Shown here: positions 17,392 through 26,011 of the stretch, in pieces
Layout of the letters: each line of letters begins with the position of its first letter
How positions within the stretch are numbered: position 1 is the first letter of the stretch
Assembly: GCF_030818075.1 (NCBI RefSeq)
Contig: NZ_JAUSZZ010000001.1
Coordinates: 930,001 to 994,000 of the forward strand
DNA from: Microbacterium proteolyticum
GTDB lineage: Bacteria; Actinomycetota; Actinomycetes; Actinomycetales; Microbacteriaceae
Reading direction: 5' to 3'
DNA length: 64,000 nucleotides
Position numbers and translations under genes: made by a program
The notes under the pieces: model-generated
Databases searched by the model: none
Seen by the model: the letters and a program-made list of their open reading frames with translations, nothing else
Told to the model about the DNA's origin: nothing

Positions 17392-18348
17392 ATGACAGCG
17401 ACATTGCAATCCGAGACCGAAGCGGTGATCGTTCCGCGACGCAACGGTCACCGCCGCCGGGTGCGGCCACCCCGCCGGCCGGGCCTGTTGAAGTTCGGTT
17501 ACTGGTGGTGGGCCCTGCCCGGCATCCTGATGGTCCTGGCCATCCACTACGTCGCGACGACCGTCGGCGGGTTCTTCTCGTTCACGAACTGGACCGGAAT
17601 CGGGGACTTCGACTTCGTCGGGTTTGAGAACTTCCGGAGGATCTTCGCCGATCCCACCAAGATCGCGGCCCTCGGCAACACGCTCTTCCTCGCCTTCGCT
17701 TCCGTCATCCTGTCGAACGCGGCGGGCCTCGGGATCGCGGTCGGCCTGAACCGCGTTCTGAAGACCCGATACATCCTGCGCACGCTGTTCTTCATGCCGG
17801 TGGTGCTCAGCCCGCTGGCGACGTCCTACATCTGGAAGTTCATCTTCCAGTTCGACGGTCCGCTCAACGTCATCCTCCGGGCGGCCGGGCTCGGCGACTA
17901 CGCCAAGACCTGGCTGGCCGACCCGGCGTGGGCCATCTGGGCGGTGCTCATCGTCGTGGTGTGGCAGAACATCGGCTTCGCGATGGTGATCTACATGGCG
18001 GGCCTCGCCGCTGTCCCCGTCGAGATCGAGGAAGCCGCGGCCATCGACGGCGCGAACCTCTGGCAGCGCTTCTGGCACGTCACCATTCCCTCGATCCGTC
18101 CCGCGATCGCCATCGCCACGACTCTCGGTCTCGTCAACGGTCTGCGCATCTTCGACCAGATCATGGCGTTGACCGGCGGCGGCCCCGCCAACGCCACCGC
18201 CACTCTGGCCACCGAGGTCTACAAGCAGGCCTTCTCACTGGGCAACTTCGGCTACGGCGCGGCCCTGGCGCTGTTGCTCACCGTGATCATCCTGGCCTTC
18301 GCCGTCGTGCAGCAGCGCGCCGGTCAGGGCCGCAACGCGGAGGACTGA
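17392..18348 (+). CDS. Sugar ABC transporter permease, MalF type
   Basis: 318-residue inner-membrane subunit with six predicted helices. The EAA loop reads EEAAAIDGANLWQRFWHVTI, the docking site for the ATPase. The ATG at 17392 has GAGGG upstream; an earlier in-frame start would run through the stem-loop. Six bases before the second permease. No ATP-binding gene is in the cluster, so it probably uses a shared MsiK-type ATPase, as is common for actinobacterial sugar importers. Confidence 0.9.
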   Translation: MTATLQSETEAVIVPRRNGHRRRVRPPRRPGLLKFGYWWWALPGILMVLAIHYVATTVGGFFSFTNWTGIGDFDFVGFENFRRIFADPTKIAALGNTLFLAFASVILSNAAGLGIAVGLNRVLKTRYILRTLFFMPVVLSPLATSYIWKFIFQFDGPLNVILRAAGLGDYAKTWLADPAWAIWAVLIVVVWQNIGFAMVIYMAGLAAVPVEIEEAAAIDGANLWQRFWHVTIPSIRPAIAIATTLGLVNGLRIFDQIMALTGGGPANATATLATEVYKQAFSLGNFGYGAALALLLTVIILAFAVVQQRAGQGRNAED

Positions 18349-18354
18349 CGCACG

Positions 18355-19191
18355 ATGTTCCGCTACACAAAACTCTCAGCGCTGCGCGAAGTCGGTTTCT
18401 GGATCGTCGCCCTGCTGTATCTCGCACCGTTCTACCTGCTCGTGACGATCTCGCTGAAAGGCGACCAAGAAAGCGTGTCGTCCTCGCCGCTGGCTCTGCC
18501 GACGGCTCCCTCGTTCGACAACTTCGCGAAGGTGCTGAACGCGACGGGCAACTCCAACGTCGTGCTGGGCCTCGTGAACAGCGTCATCATCACGGCGGGC
18601 AGCATCGTCTTGATGGTGCTGCTCGGCTCTTTGACCGGCTACGTGATCGCGCGCTCGACCCGACGGTGGAGCCGCGGCGTCTACTACCTGTTCCTCGTCG
18701 CGATCGTCCTGCCGACGCAGCTGGGTACCGTCCCGCTCTACATCGGCGCGCGGACACTCGGTCTCACCGGTACGACGTGGGGCATGATCCTGCTCTACTC
18801 GGGGATGCTGATGCCGCTGGCGATCTTCCTCTACGCCGGGTTCTTCCGCGGGCTCGGCACCGAGTACGAAGAAGCTGCGGCCATCGACGGGGCGTCCCGC
18901 ACGCAGATCTTCTTCCGTATCGTCCTGCCCCTGATGTCTCCTGCGACCGGAACCGTGGCGATCCTCGCGGGGCTCATCGTCTGGAACGACTTCTTCACGT
19001 CGCTGATCTTCCTCGGGGGCTCCAAGTCGCAGACGCTGCCGGTCGCGATGTATTACTACATCGGCTCGCTGGTCTCTCAGTGGAACCAGATCTTCGCGAT
19101 CGTCATCATCTCGATGATCCCGATCCTCGCGTTCTACCTGTTCGCACAGAAGCGATTCATCCAGGGATTCGCCGGCGGGCTGAAGGGCTGA
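18355..19191 (+). CDS. Sugar ABC transporter permease, MalG type
   Basis: 278-residue partner permease. Six hydrophobic helices; EAA loop EEAAAIDGASRTQIFFRIVL; the C-terminal FAQKRFIQGFAGGLKG is typical of the MalG/UgpE group, where this end contacts the ATPase. The following SnoaL-like gene begins three bases after the stop, so transport and enzyme genes appear to be in one operon. Confidence 0.9.
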   Translation: MFRYTKLSALREVGFWIVALLYLAPFYLLVTISLKGDQESVSSSPLALPTAPSFDNFAKVLNATGNSNVVLGLVNSVIITAGSIVLMVLLGSLTGYVIARSTRRWSRGVYYLFLVAIVLPTQLGTVPLYIGARTLGLTGTTWGMILLYSGMLMPLAIFLYAGFFRGLGTEYEEAAAIDGASRTQIFFRIVLPLMSPATGTVAILAGLIVWNDFFTSLIFLGGSKSQTLPVAMYYYIGSLVSQWNQIFAIVIISMIPILAFYLFAQKRFIQGFAGGLKG

Positions 19192-19194
19192 GAC

Positions 19195-19566
19195 GTGACC
19201 GACAATCGTGCGGCGTTCGAGGCGTTCTGCGACCTGTTCTATACGCAGAAGCGCGTGGCGGCGGCCTTCGCGTTCCTCGTCGCGGACGACTACATCCAGC
19301 ACAATCCGAACGTGCCCGACGGCCCGCAGCCGGCGATCGACATGCTGACGCCGAAGTTCGACGGCTCCCCGGACGCCCGCTTCGAGATCCAGCGCATCCT
19401 CGTCGACGGCGACCTGGCGATGGTGCACGTCAGAGCGAGCCTCCCCGGCCTGCCCGTCGCGGCCGTGGCCGACATCTACCGATTCGAGAACGGCCGGATC
19501 GTCGAGCACTGGGACGTGTTGCAACCCGTCCCGGCGCATGCCGCTCACGATCACCCGATGTTCTGA
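19195..19566 (+). CDS. SnoaL-like (NTF2-fold) protein
   Basis: 123 residues with the NTF2-like cone fold: an N-terminal helical part (FEAFCDLFYTQKRVAAAF), DDYIQHNPNVPDG, and the ending IYRFENGRIVEHWDVLQP that typifies predicted SnoaL-like aldol-condensation proteins (COG4922 type). GTG start three bases after the permease. The real substrate is unknown. In this setting it may act on a keto-sugar or unsaturated sugar released by the deglycosidases, but that is inference. Confidence 0.75.
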   Translation: MTDNRAAFEAFCDLFYTQKRVAAAFAFLVADDYIQHNPNVPDGPQPAIDMLTPKFDGSPDARFEIQRILVDGDLAMVHVRASLPGLPVAAVADIYRFENGRIVEHWDVLQPVPAHAAHDHPMF

Positions 19567-19584
19567 CCACCAGGAGACCCGCTC

Positions 19585-20379
19585 ATGTACCAACTCGCCC
19601 CCAACATCGAACTCCTCTTCACGGAGGCCGGCGACTACCACGACCGCGTTCGCGCGGCGGCGGCGGCCGGCTTCGACGCCGTCGAGATGTGGGGTCCGAC
19701 CGGTGTCGATGCGCCCGCCAAGCCGAAAGACCTGCCGGCCCTCAAGGCCGCACTGCAGGAGTCCGGCGTGCAGCTGACGGCGCAGCTCGCCGAACCGCGG
19801 ACGCAGTTCATGATCCCGCCGTGGGACCACTCGGAGTTCTTCCGCACGCTCGACGAGAGCGTCGAGATCGCCCGGGACCTCGGCTGCCCGCGCATCGTCG
19901 TCGGCAGCGGCACGGGCTTCGGCGGGTGGAAGCGACAGGTGCAGCTCGACAAGCTCATCGAGATCTACCGCAAAGCGATCGCGCAGATCGAGGGGACGGG
20001 CGTGGGCCTCGTGCTCGAGCCGGTCAACGTCCGCGTCGACCACCCCGGCTCGCTGCTCGACCGCACCGCCGAGGCCGTCTACGTCGCGCGGGGCGTCGCC
20101 TCGCCGCAGTTCGGCGTGCTGTACGACATCTACCACTCGGCCGTCGAGGGCGAGGACATGCAGGCCGAGCTGGCGAACGCCGGTGACCTCATCCACTACG
20201 TGCAGCTCGCCGACGCCCCGGGCCGGGGTGAGCCCGGCACGGGGAACCTCGACTGGAACGAGCGCTTCCGGCTGCTGCGCGACAGCGGCTACGACGGGCC
20301 GGTCGGTCTGGAGTACTACCCGACCACCGCGTCGGAGGCCTCGGTCGCGCACGTCGTCGAGATCGCGCGCGCGGCATGA
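19585..20379 (+). CDS. Sugar isomerase, hydroxypyruvate isomerase-like TIM barrel
   Basis: 264 residues, close to the usual Hyi length of about 260. Begins MYQLAPNIELLFTEAG, with FDAVEMWGP near residue 35 and barrel-site residues in LVLEPVNV, LYDIYHSA, YVQLADAPGR and GLEYYP, the E-D-Q/H-E arrangement of the AP-endonuclease-2 superfamily. Good AGGAGA site before ATG. Stop overlaps the GMC oxidase start (ATGA). Probably isomerises or epimerises a sugar product of the glycoside pathway; true hydroxypyruvate isomerase activity is less likely in this context. Confidence 0.75.
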   Translation: MYQLAPNIELLFTEAGDYHDRVRAAAAAGFDAVEMWGPTGVDAPAKPKDLPALKAALQESGVQLTAQLAEPRTQFMIPPWDHSEFFRTLDESVEIARDLGCPRIVVGSGTGFGGWKRQVQLDKLIEIYRKAIAQIEGTGVGLVLEPVNVRVDHPGSLLDRTAEAVYVARGVASPQFGVLYDIYHSAVEGEDMQAELANAGDLIHYVQLADAPGRGEPGTGNLDWNERFRLLRDSGYDGPVGLEYYPTTASEASVAHVVEIARAA

Positions 20380-21924
20380 GCGCTCGGGAGTACCCGACCG
20401 CGGTCGACGTCGTCATCGTCGGCAGCGGACCGACCGGCTCGGCGTATGCGCGCATCCTCTCGGAGCGCGCGCGTGGAACCACCATCGCCATGTTCGAGGT
20501 GGGGCCGACGGTGTCGGATCCACCCGGCGCGCACGTGAAGAACATCGCCGACCCCGCTGAGCGGACCCGCGCGCAGGTGGCCTCGGAAGGGCCGGGCGAG
20601 CGCGGCGAGAAGGTCGCCAATCCCGGCGCGGCGAGGGCCGGCGTGCGCGGCGCGCGTCCCGGCACCTTCCTGCTCGACGACGGCTACGCCTTCGAGGGTG
20701 AGGACGGGATGCCGGTGGTGGCGATGTCGAGCAACGTCGGCGGCATGTCGGCGCACTGGACGGGCGCCTGCCCGCGCCCGAACGACAGCGAGCGCATCGA
20801 GTTCCTCCCCGATCTCGACGAGCTGCTCGACGAGGGCGACCGCCTGCTCGGCGTCACCACGCACGCCTTCGACTCGGCACCGTTCGGGGCGATCGTGCGC
20901 GAACGGCTCTCGACCGCGGTCGACGCGGGTCGCGTCGACGAGACGAAGGTGCAGCGGATGCCGCTCGCCGTTCACCGTCGCGACGACGGGGCGCCTGGTG
21001 TGGTCGGGCTCGGACGTGGTGCTCGGCGAGGCGACGCGGGAGAACCCCGGGTTCTCGCTGTTCGACGAATCCCTCGTGGTGCGCGTGGTCGTCGAGGGCG
21101 GCCGCGCCGCGGGGGTGATCGTCCGCGATCTGCGATCGGGCGAGGAGCACCGGGTCGCGGCGCGCTTCGTCGTCGTTGCGGCCGATGCGCTGCGGACGCC
21201 TCAGCTGCTGTGGGCGTCGGGCGTGCGTCCGGAGGCACTGGGGCGCTACCTGAACGATCAGGCGCAGGTCGTCTTCGCCTCCCGGCTGCGCGACATGCCG
21301 CCGCTCGCGGAGGACGCCCCGACGGCCGGGCTCGCGGAGTACAGCGGTGTCAGCTGGGTGCCGTTCACCGACGACATGCCGTTCCACGGCCAGATCATGC
21401 AGCTCGACGCCTCGCCCATCCCGCTCGCCGAGGACGACCCGGTCGTGCCGGGGTCGATCGTGGGACTCGGACTGTTCTGCGCGAAGGACCTGCGGGCCGA
21501 CGACCGCGTCGTCTTCGACGACGAACACGTCGACGGATACGGGATGCCGGCTCCGCGCATCCATTACCGCCTCACCGAACGGGACCACGGGGTGATCGAG
21601 CGGGCGCGGCAGGAGATCGTGCGCTTGGCCGAGGCCATCGGCGACCCGGTCGGCGATCGGCCCTTCACGCTGCCGCTCGGTTCGTCGCTGCATTACCAGG
21701 GCTCGACGCGGATGGGCCTCGTGGACGACGGCACGAGCGTGTGCGACCTCGACAGCGAGGTGTGGGGTGTGCCGGATCTGTTCGTCGCCGGCAACGGCGT
21801 CATCCCGACCGCGACCGCGTGCAACCCGACGGTCACCTCGGTGGCGCTCGCCGTGCGAGGAGCCCGCAAGATCGCGGCCGTGCTCTCTCAGGAGCGGACT
21901 TCGACGGTCTCGGCATCCGCTTGA
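20376..21924 (+). pseudogene. GMC-family FAD glycoside oxidase, one apparent +1 frameshift
   Basis: Two overlapping frames make one GMC oxidoreductase of about 515 residues. The first supplies the FAD motif VVIVGSGPTGSAYARILSE and continues to VQRMPLAVHRRDDG. The second resumes at RLVWSGSDVVLGE and carries the C-terminal active site: the His in LHYQGSTRMG and the Asn in ATACNPTVTSVALA. Reading the GGGG at 20988-20991 as GGG joins them exactly. The family includes pyranose 2-oxidases and the FAD-dependent C-glycoside 3-oxidase CarA, which makes the 3-keto substrate for deglycosidases; position beside five deglycosidase-type loci supports that role. Either a sequencing indel or a genuinely broken gene. 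ATG overlaps the preceding stop. Confidence 0.75.
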
Positions 21925-21933
21925 TCCTTGCTT

Positions 21934-21950
21934 ATGTCTAAATTAGACAT
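21934..21950. promoter_or_regulatory. Perfect 17-bp palindrome, candidate repressor operator
   Basis: ATGTCTAAATTAGACAT is perfectly palindromic around one central base and is strikingly AT-rich for this DNA. It lies 60 bp upstream of the DUF6379/TIM-barrel pair. Its right half, AATTAGACATTA, matches AATTCGACATTA upstream of the second glycoside operon (42519-42530, minus strand) in 11 of 12 bases, and its left half resembles 11484-11492. A common regulator, perhaps the ROK protein at 42529, is plausible. Confidence 0.55.
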
Positions 21951-22009
21951 TAGACTGCAGAAATAAGGACAAAGAAGTTCGCGGCATCGGCCGCACCGAC
22001 GAGGAGGTC

Positions 22010-22420
22010 ATGGTGATCCCGGATCGCATCATCGAGCAGGGCACGCTCACCGCCCGCGAGGGACGGGTGTCGGTGGAGGTTCGCCTTCCCTGGTACCGGG
22101 CACTGCCGGCATCCTGCATCTCCGGAGCGAAGCTCGCCGTCGACGGCGTCGAAGCGCCCGCGGAGTCGCTGCGCTGGGAGATGAACGGCGAGGAGTTCAC
22201 CTTCGTCGAGATGAAGACGAACACCTCGGAGTGGTGGTTCCCGACCGATTCCGCGGTGCTGTCGGGAGACTTCTCCGTGGATGCCGGGGAGCACGAGGTC
22301 CGCGTCGACCTCGAGCTCTTCATCCCGTACATCATCATCGCCGACGACCAGGTGCTGCACATCGAGGAGCACGACACGAAGACGATGACCGTCCGCCAGG
22401 TCGAGGAGGCCCGCGCATGA
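22010..22420 (+). CDS. DUF6379 protein, C-glycoside deglycosidase beta subunit-like
   Basis: 136 residues, one beta-rich DUF6379 domain: RLPWYRALPASCISGAKLAVDG, EEFTFVEMKTNTSEWWF and VDLELFIPYIII. In characterised deglycosidases (CarB/CarC, DgpB/DgpC) this small subunit packs on the TIM-barrel subunit and both are needed. The ATG at 22010 has GAGGAGG three bases upstream; the next codon GTG is better spaced and may be the real start. Overlaps the TIM-barrel gene by ATGA, keeping the same beta-alpha order as the fused proteins at 11545 and 12855. Confidence 0.75.
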   Translation: MVIPDRIIEQGTLTAREGRVSVEVRLPWYRALPASCISGAKLAVDGVEAPAESLRWEMNGEEFTFVEMKTNTSEWWFPTDSAVLSGDFSVDAGEHEVRVDLELFIPYIIIADDQVLHIEEHDTKTMTVRQVEEARA

Positions 22421-23601
22421 CCCTTCGACAGGCTCAGGGACCCCTTCGACAGGCTCAGGGACCCCTTCGACAGGCTCAGGGACCCCTTCGACAGGCTCAG
22501 GGACCCGAGCTCGGCACGCCCATCCAGGGCGTCACCCTCTACAGCTTCACCCGTGCGTTCCACGGCCGCGAGTACGACCTCGACCAGCTCATCCGCAAGA
22601 CCGCGGCCGAGGGTTTCGGGCCGGGTCTGGAGATCATCGGGTTCTCGAGCTTCCGCGGCTTCCCCGAGATCGACGACCACTTCGCCGGCCGCTTCGGCGA
22701 CCTCATCGACGAGGTGGGGCTCGTCCGCACCTCGCTGGCGGTCAACGCCGACATCGGCCTGCGCCCCGACAGGCTCATGGACCAGGACGAGCTCATCGCC
22801 TACATGCGCAAGCAGATCGCCGCGGCGGCCAAGCTCGGCTTCCCCATCGCGCGGGTGCAGATCTCGCTCACGCCCGACTCGATGGAGGCCCTGGCCCCCA
22901 TCGCCGAGGAGTACGGCGTGACGCTCGCCCTCGAGGTGCACGCCGACCAGTACGCCTCGCACCCCCGCATCCTGGCTCTGCGCGACCGTTACGAGAAGGT
23001 CGGCTCGCCCTTCCTCGGATTCACGATGGACTGGGGCGCCACCGTCACCGGTTTCGCGCCCTCGCTCATCGAGGCCTATCGCCGCCGGGGTGCGTCGGAG
23101 GAGCTGCTGTCCGCGGTCGTCGCCCTCTGGGACGAGTACTACGAGCAGGGTCCGCCCGCCGATCAGGCCGACCACGGTCAGCGTTTCGGCCGCTTCATCG
23201 GGCTCGCCCACCAGCACGGACGCCCCGACCTCGGCATCGACTTCGGCATCAACGGCACCGGGCTCTTCGGGCCGGCGCGCGTGGACGACTGGCTCGAGAT
23301 CTTCCCGTGGATCCGTCACGTGCACGGCAAGTTCTTCGGCATCGACGACAACGGCGACGAGCCGTCGGTGCCCGTGGCCGACCTCATCACGCTGCTGGTC
23401 GAGAACGGCTACAGCGGCGCCGTGTCGAGCGAGTACGAGGGGTGGCACTGGAACCACTGGCAGAGCCCGTTCGAGATCATCCGCGGTGAGCAGGTCATCC
23501 AGCGTGCGGCGGCCGAGAAGGCCGGCTCGCACATGGTGACGGATGCCGTGGCCGCCCGCCGCGCCCTCAACGCCCACCTCGCGCACGCCGTGCGCGTCTG
23601 A
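22417..23601 (+). CDS. TIM-barrel protein, C-glycoside deglycosidase alpha subunit-like, with repeat-derived N-terminus
   Basis: 394 residues. Residues 2-29 are four copies of LRQAQGP encoded by four 21-bp DNA repeats placed immediately after the start codon. The sugar-isomerase barrel starts at about residue 35 (IQGVTLYSFTRAFHGREYDL). Metal residues are Glu173 (LEVHAD), Asp205 (TMDWG), His303 (HVHGKFF) and Glu339 (SSEYEG). ATG overlaps the DUF6379 stop by four bases, so the pair is translationally coupled. Its own TGA is the first three bases of another repeat block. Probably cleaves a 3-keto glycoside together with the 22010 product. Confidence 0.75.
   Translation: MTLRQAQGPLRQAQGPLRQAQGPLRQAQGPELGTPIQGVTLYSFTRAFHGREYDLDQLIRKTAAEGFGPGLEIIGFSSFRGFPEIDDHFAGRFGDLIDEVGLVRTSLAVNADIGLRPDRLMDQDELIAYMRKQIAAAAKLGFPIARVQISLTPDSMEALAPIAEEYGVTLALEVHADQYASHPRILALRDRYEKVGSPFLGFTMDWGATVTGFAPSLIEAYRRRGASEELLSAVVALWDEYYEQGPPADQADHGQRFGRFIGLAHQHGRPDLGIDFGINGTGLFGPARVDDWLEIFPWIRHVHGKFFGIDDNGDEPSVPVADLITLLVENGYSGAVSSEYEGWHWNHWQSPFEIIRGEQVIQRAAAEKAGSHMVTDAVAARRALNAHLAHAVRV
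22421..22505. repeat. Four tandem 21-bp repeats at a start/stop junction
   Basis: Four near-identical copies of CCCTTCGACAGGCTCAGGGA plus one base, directly after the overlapping TGA/ATG. In frame they code LRQAQGP four times. Same family as 4831, 23602, 26011 and 48089. Confidence 0.92.
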
Positions 23602-23693
23602 CCCTTCGACAGGCTCAGGGACCCCCTTCGACAGGCTCAGGGACCCCTTCGACAGGCTCAGGACCCCGGCAGAGGTGGCTGAGCTTGTCGAAG
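23602..23693. repeat. 21-bp repeat block between two TIM-barrel genes
   Basis: Three direct copies of CCTTCGACAGGCTCAGGGAC-type units (to about 23673) followed by one partial inverted copy (GGCTGAGCTTGTCGAAG). The block starts directly after the TGA of the 22417 gene and ends 40 bp before the next ATG. The inverted copy can pair with a direct one to form a hairpin. Confidence 0.88.
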
Positions 23694-23735
23694 CCCCCCC
23701 CCGTCCCCCCTCCCGCCCCGACCCAAGGACCGGAA

Positions 23736-24779
23736 ATGACGAACGACACCAACGGCATCGCCGGAACAGGCATCAAACTCGGCACCACTCTCTACTCGAT
23801 GACGAGTGAGTTCGCCGCGGGGCTCTACACCCCCGAGACACTCATCAAAGAGGTGCACGATCAGGGCATCGGCCCCGGCGTCGAGTTCAACTTCGCCCAG
23901 CTGCTGCGCTCGTACCCCGACGTCGACGCGGAGTTCACGAAGCTCTGGTTCGACTCGCTCGAGACCTACGGGCTCGAGGCGAGCGCCGTCGGCACGAACC
24001 TCGACATGGGGCGCCGAAAAGACCGCGATATGACGCCGGACGAGGAGCACGACTTCTTCGCCCGCCAATTGAAGTCGGCGCACACCCTCGGCTTCAAGAC
24101 GGTCGTCATCCGCTCGGCCGGCAAAGAGCTGCTGCGGAGCCTGCTGCCCCTCGCCGAGAAGTACGACCAGCGGCTCGGCTACGAGATCCACGCGCCCTCG
24201 GGCCCGAACGACCCCAAGGTGCTCGAGATCCGCGAGGTCTACGACGAGCTCGGCAGCGACCGGCTCGGCTTCACCGCCGACTTCTCGTCGACCATGCACT
24301 CGCTGTCGCCGACGCTGCTGCGCACGCTCGGGCAGATGGGCATGGACGAGAAGCACTTCCCGGTCATGGAGGAGATCTGGCACGAGCCCACGCCCATGCA
24401 CGTGCGCAACCAGAAGTTCGAGGACTACCTGTCGGGCGAGGGCGTCGACTTCCTGCGCTTCGGGCCGTTCACCCGCCTGGCGTTCAACATGCACGGGCTC
24501 GTGCCGCCGGAGGAGTGGCTCGACATCATGCCGCAGATCTTCCACGTGCACGCGAAGTTCTACGACATCGGCGCCGACGGCGAAGAGCCCGCCATGGACA
24601 TCCCGCGCATCGTGAAGCAGTTCGTCGAGGGCGGGTACCGGGGTTACCTCTCGAGCGAGTGGGAGGGCCACGCCTTCGCCGACCTCGGCGAGGCCGACCC
24701 CATCGACCTCGTCAAGAAGCAGCACGCGCTCATGCGCCAGGCCATCGAAGACACCGTCGCGGCGCACCAGCCCGCGTGA
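23736..24779 (+). CDS. TIM-barrel protein, C-glycoside deglycosidase alpha subunit-like
   Basis: 347 residues of the sugar phosphate isomerase/epimerase superfamily. It closely resembles the barrel half of the fusion at 12855 (TTLYSMTSEFAAG, NLDMGRRKDRDMTPDEE, ADFSSTMHSLSPTLLR). Metal residues are Glu150 (YEIHAP), Asp182 (TADFSS), His272 (HVHAKFYD) and Glu308 (SSEWEG). ATG at 23736 with AAGGA upstream; the longer upstream frame is only repeat DNA. Its likely DUF6379 partner is two genes on (25595), with a SnoaL-like gene between. Confidence 0.75.
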   Translation: MTNDTNGIAGTGIKLGTTLYSMTSEFAAGLYTPETLIKEVHDQGIGPGVEFNFAQLLRSYPDVDAEFTKLWFDSLETYGLEASAVGTNLDMGRRKDRDMTPDEEHDFFARQLKSAHTLGFKTVVIRSAGKELLRSLLPLAEKYDQRLGYEIHAPSGPNDPKVLEIREVYDELGSDRLGFTADFSSTMHSLSPTLLRTLGQMGMDEKHFPVMEEIWHEPTPMHVRNQKFEDYLSGEGVDFLRFGPFTRLAFNMHGLVPPEEWLDIMPQIFHVHAKFYDIGADGEEPAMDIPRIVKQFVEGGYRGYLSSEWEGHAFADLGEADPIDLVKKQHALMRQAIEDTVAAHQPA

Positions 24780-24803
24780 CGACAGCACCACGAAGGAGTC
24801 ACC

Positions 24804-25586
24804 ATGTCGAACACCACCACCGACGTCTCGGTCGACCAGCTCATCGCCGAAGTCGCGCGCCTGCGCGAACAGGTCGAGGCCGCGCACGCCCTCGCGCAGC
24901 GCGCCGAGGACCGCGGTCAGGTCGAGAACCTGTTCAACCGCTACATGTTCCTGCACAACGCCTTCGAGGACGAGCAGATCATCCCGATGTGGGTGAAGGA
25001 GGGCACCGAGGGCATCCGTGCGCGCTACACCAACGCCGGCCAGTACACGACGTGGCAGAGCGTCACCGACTACCACCGCGGTCGCCCCCACCCCGAGGGC
25101 AAGCTCATCCTTCACACCACCAACACGCCGGTGATCGAGGTCGCCGCCGACGGCAAGACGGCCAAGGGCGTCTGGCTGATGGCCGGCACCGAGTCGGGGC
25201 TCACCGACCCGAAGGTCGCGGAGGCGTTTCCCGAGATGTACTCGCCCGACGAGGTGCTCGGCAAGAAGGTCTGGGCCCACTGGGTGTGGTGCAAGTACGC
25301 CATCGATTTCCTCAAGCAGGACGGCGAGTGGAAGTTCTGGAAGTTCCGCTGCTACGAACTCGCCCGCGCGCCGTTCGAGGAGAACTGGGTGAGCTTCGGC
25401 CTGAAGAACCAGGGCGCGTTCGACCTCGACCTCATGTACTTCGGCGACGACGGAAAGCCCGTCTTCATGCCGAAGGCCGACGAGCCGGTGCCGTCGACGA
25501 ACCACCCGTACAGCCCCGAGACCACGCAGAAGCTCGAGCCGGTGCCGCCGGTGCCGCACCAGAGCTTCACCGACACCTTCGCCTGA
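24804..25586 (+). CDS. Large SnoaL-like (NTF2-fold) protein
   Basis: 260 residues, about twice a single SnoaL domain. Starts with a predicted coiled-coil helix (VDQLIAEVARLREQVEAAHALAQ), then VENLFNRYMFLHNAFEDEQI typical of SnoaL_4-type proteins, and the closing beta strands WVWCKYAIDFLKQDGEWKFW. Good AAGGAG before ATG. Such proteins recur in actinobacterial aromatic and steroid clusters with unproven roles. Here it lies between alpha and beta subunit genes, hinting that it acts on the same substrate or its product. Confidence 0.7.
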   Translation: MSNTTTDVSVDQLIAEVARLREQVEAAHALAQRAEDRGQVENLFNRYMFLHNAFEDEQIIPMWVKEGTEGIRARYTNAGQYTTWQSVTDYHRGRPHPEGKLILHTTNTPVIEVAADGKTAKGVWLMAGTESGLTDPKVAEAFPEMYSPDEVLGKKVWAHWVWCKYAIDFLKQDGEWKFWKFRCYELARAPFEENWVSFGLKNQGAFDLDLMYFGDDGKPVFMPKADEPVPSTNHPYSPETTQKLEPVPPVPHQSFTDTFA

Positions 25587-25594
25587 GAGACACC

Positions 25595-26011
25595 ATGGCC
25601 ACCCACAACTCGCTCTTCGCCGAGAAAGACGTCCGACGCACCGACGACGGCCTCGCCGTCTCGGTGCAGCTGCCCTGGTACCGGAGCCTCTGGCTGTCGG
25701 CGGTGGACGACGTCGCCGTCACCGTCAACGGGGTCGCGGTGCCCACGGACGACATCCGCTTCGCTCTCGAGGGGCGCGAGTACCGCGTCGAGGAGCTGCC
25801 CGAGCAGTCGGAGACGCTGTGGTTCGTCGCCGACCGCCCCGACGTGCTGATCCACCTCGACACCCCGCCCGCCGCGGGCGAGACGGTGACCGTCGAGGTC
25901 GTGCTCACGATGCGTCTGCTCTACATGCAGATCATGCCGGGCGTCGACGGCGGCCCCGGCCGCTACGTCACCAACCGGGTTCCGGTCGAGCGCGAGCTGG
26001 TGCTGTCGTGA
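25595..26011 (+). CDS. DUF6379 protein, C-glycoside deglycosidase beta subunit-like
   Basis: 138 residues, single DUF6379 domain: VQLPWYRSLWLSAVDDVAVTV, YRVEELPEQSETLWFV and LLYMQIMPGVDGGPGRYVTN. Very similar to the N-terminal half of the 12855 fusion, as 23736 is to its C-terminal half, so this pair and that fusion are paralogues. Eight bases after the SnoaL gene. Its TGA overlaps the GTG of the next gene and begins a block of 21-bp repeats. Confidence 0.75.
   Translation: MATHNSLFAEKDVRRTDDGLAVSVQLPWYRSLWLSAVDDVAVTVNGVAVPTDDIRFALEGREYRVEELPEQSETLWFVADRPDVLIHLDTPPAAGETVTVEVVLTMRLLYMQIMPGVDGGPGRYVTNRVPVERELVLS

Noticed and set aside
21925-21941. Longer first-frame end of the GMC oxidase as a separate 521-residue protein
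   Set aside because: After the frameshift the first frame loses all family similarity, while the second frame carries the conserved C-terminal active site.
22421-22505. RQAQGP repeats as a functional protein domain
   Set aside because: The same DNA repeat occurs outside genes (23602) and in the reverse orientation in pcaG, giving different peptides, so the DNA is the repeated entity.
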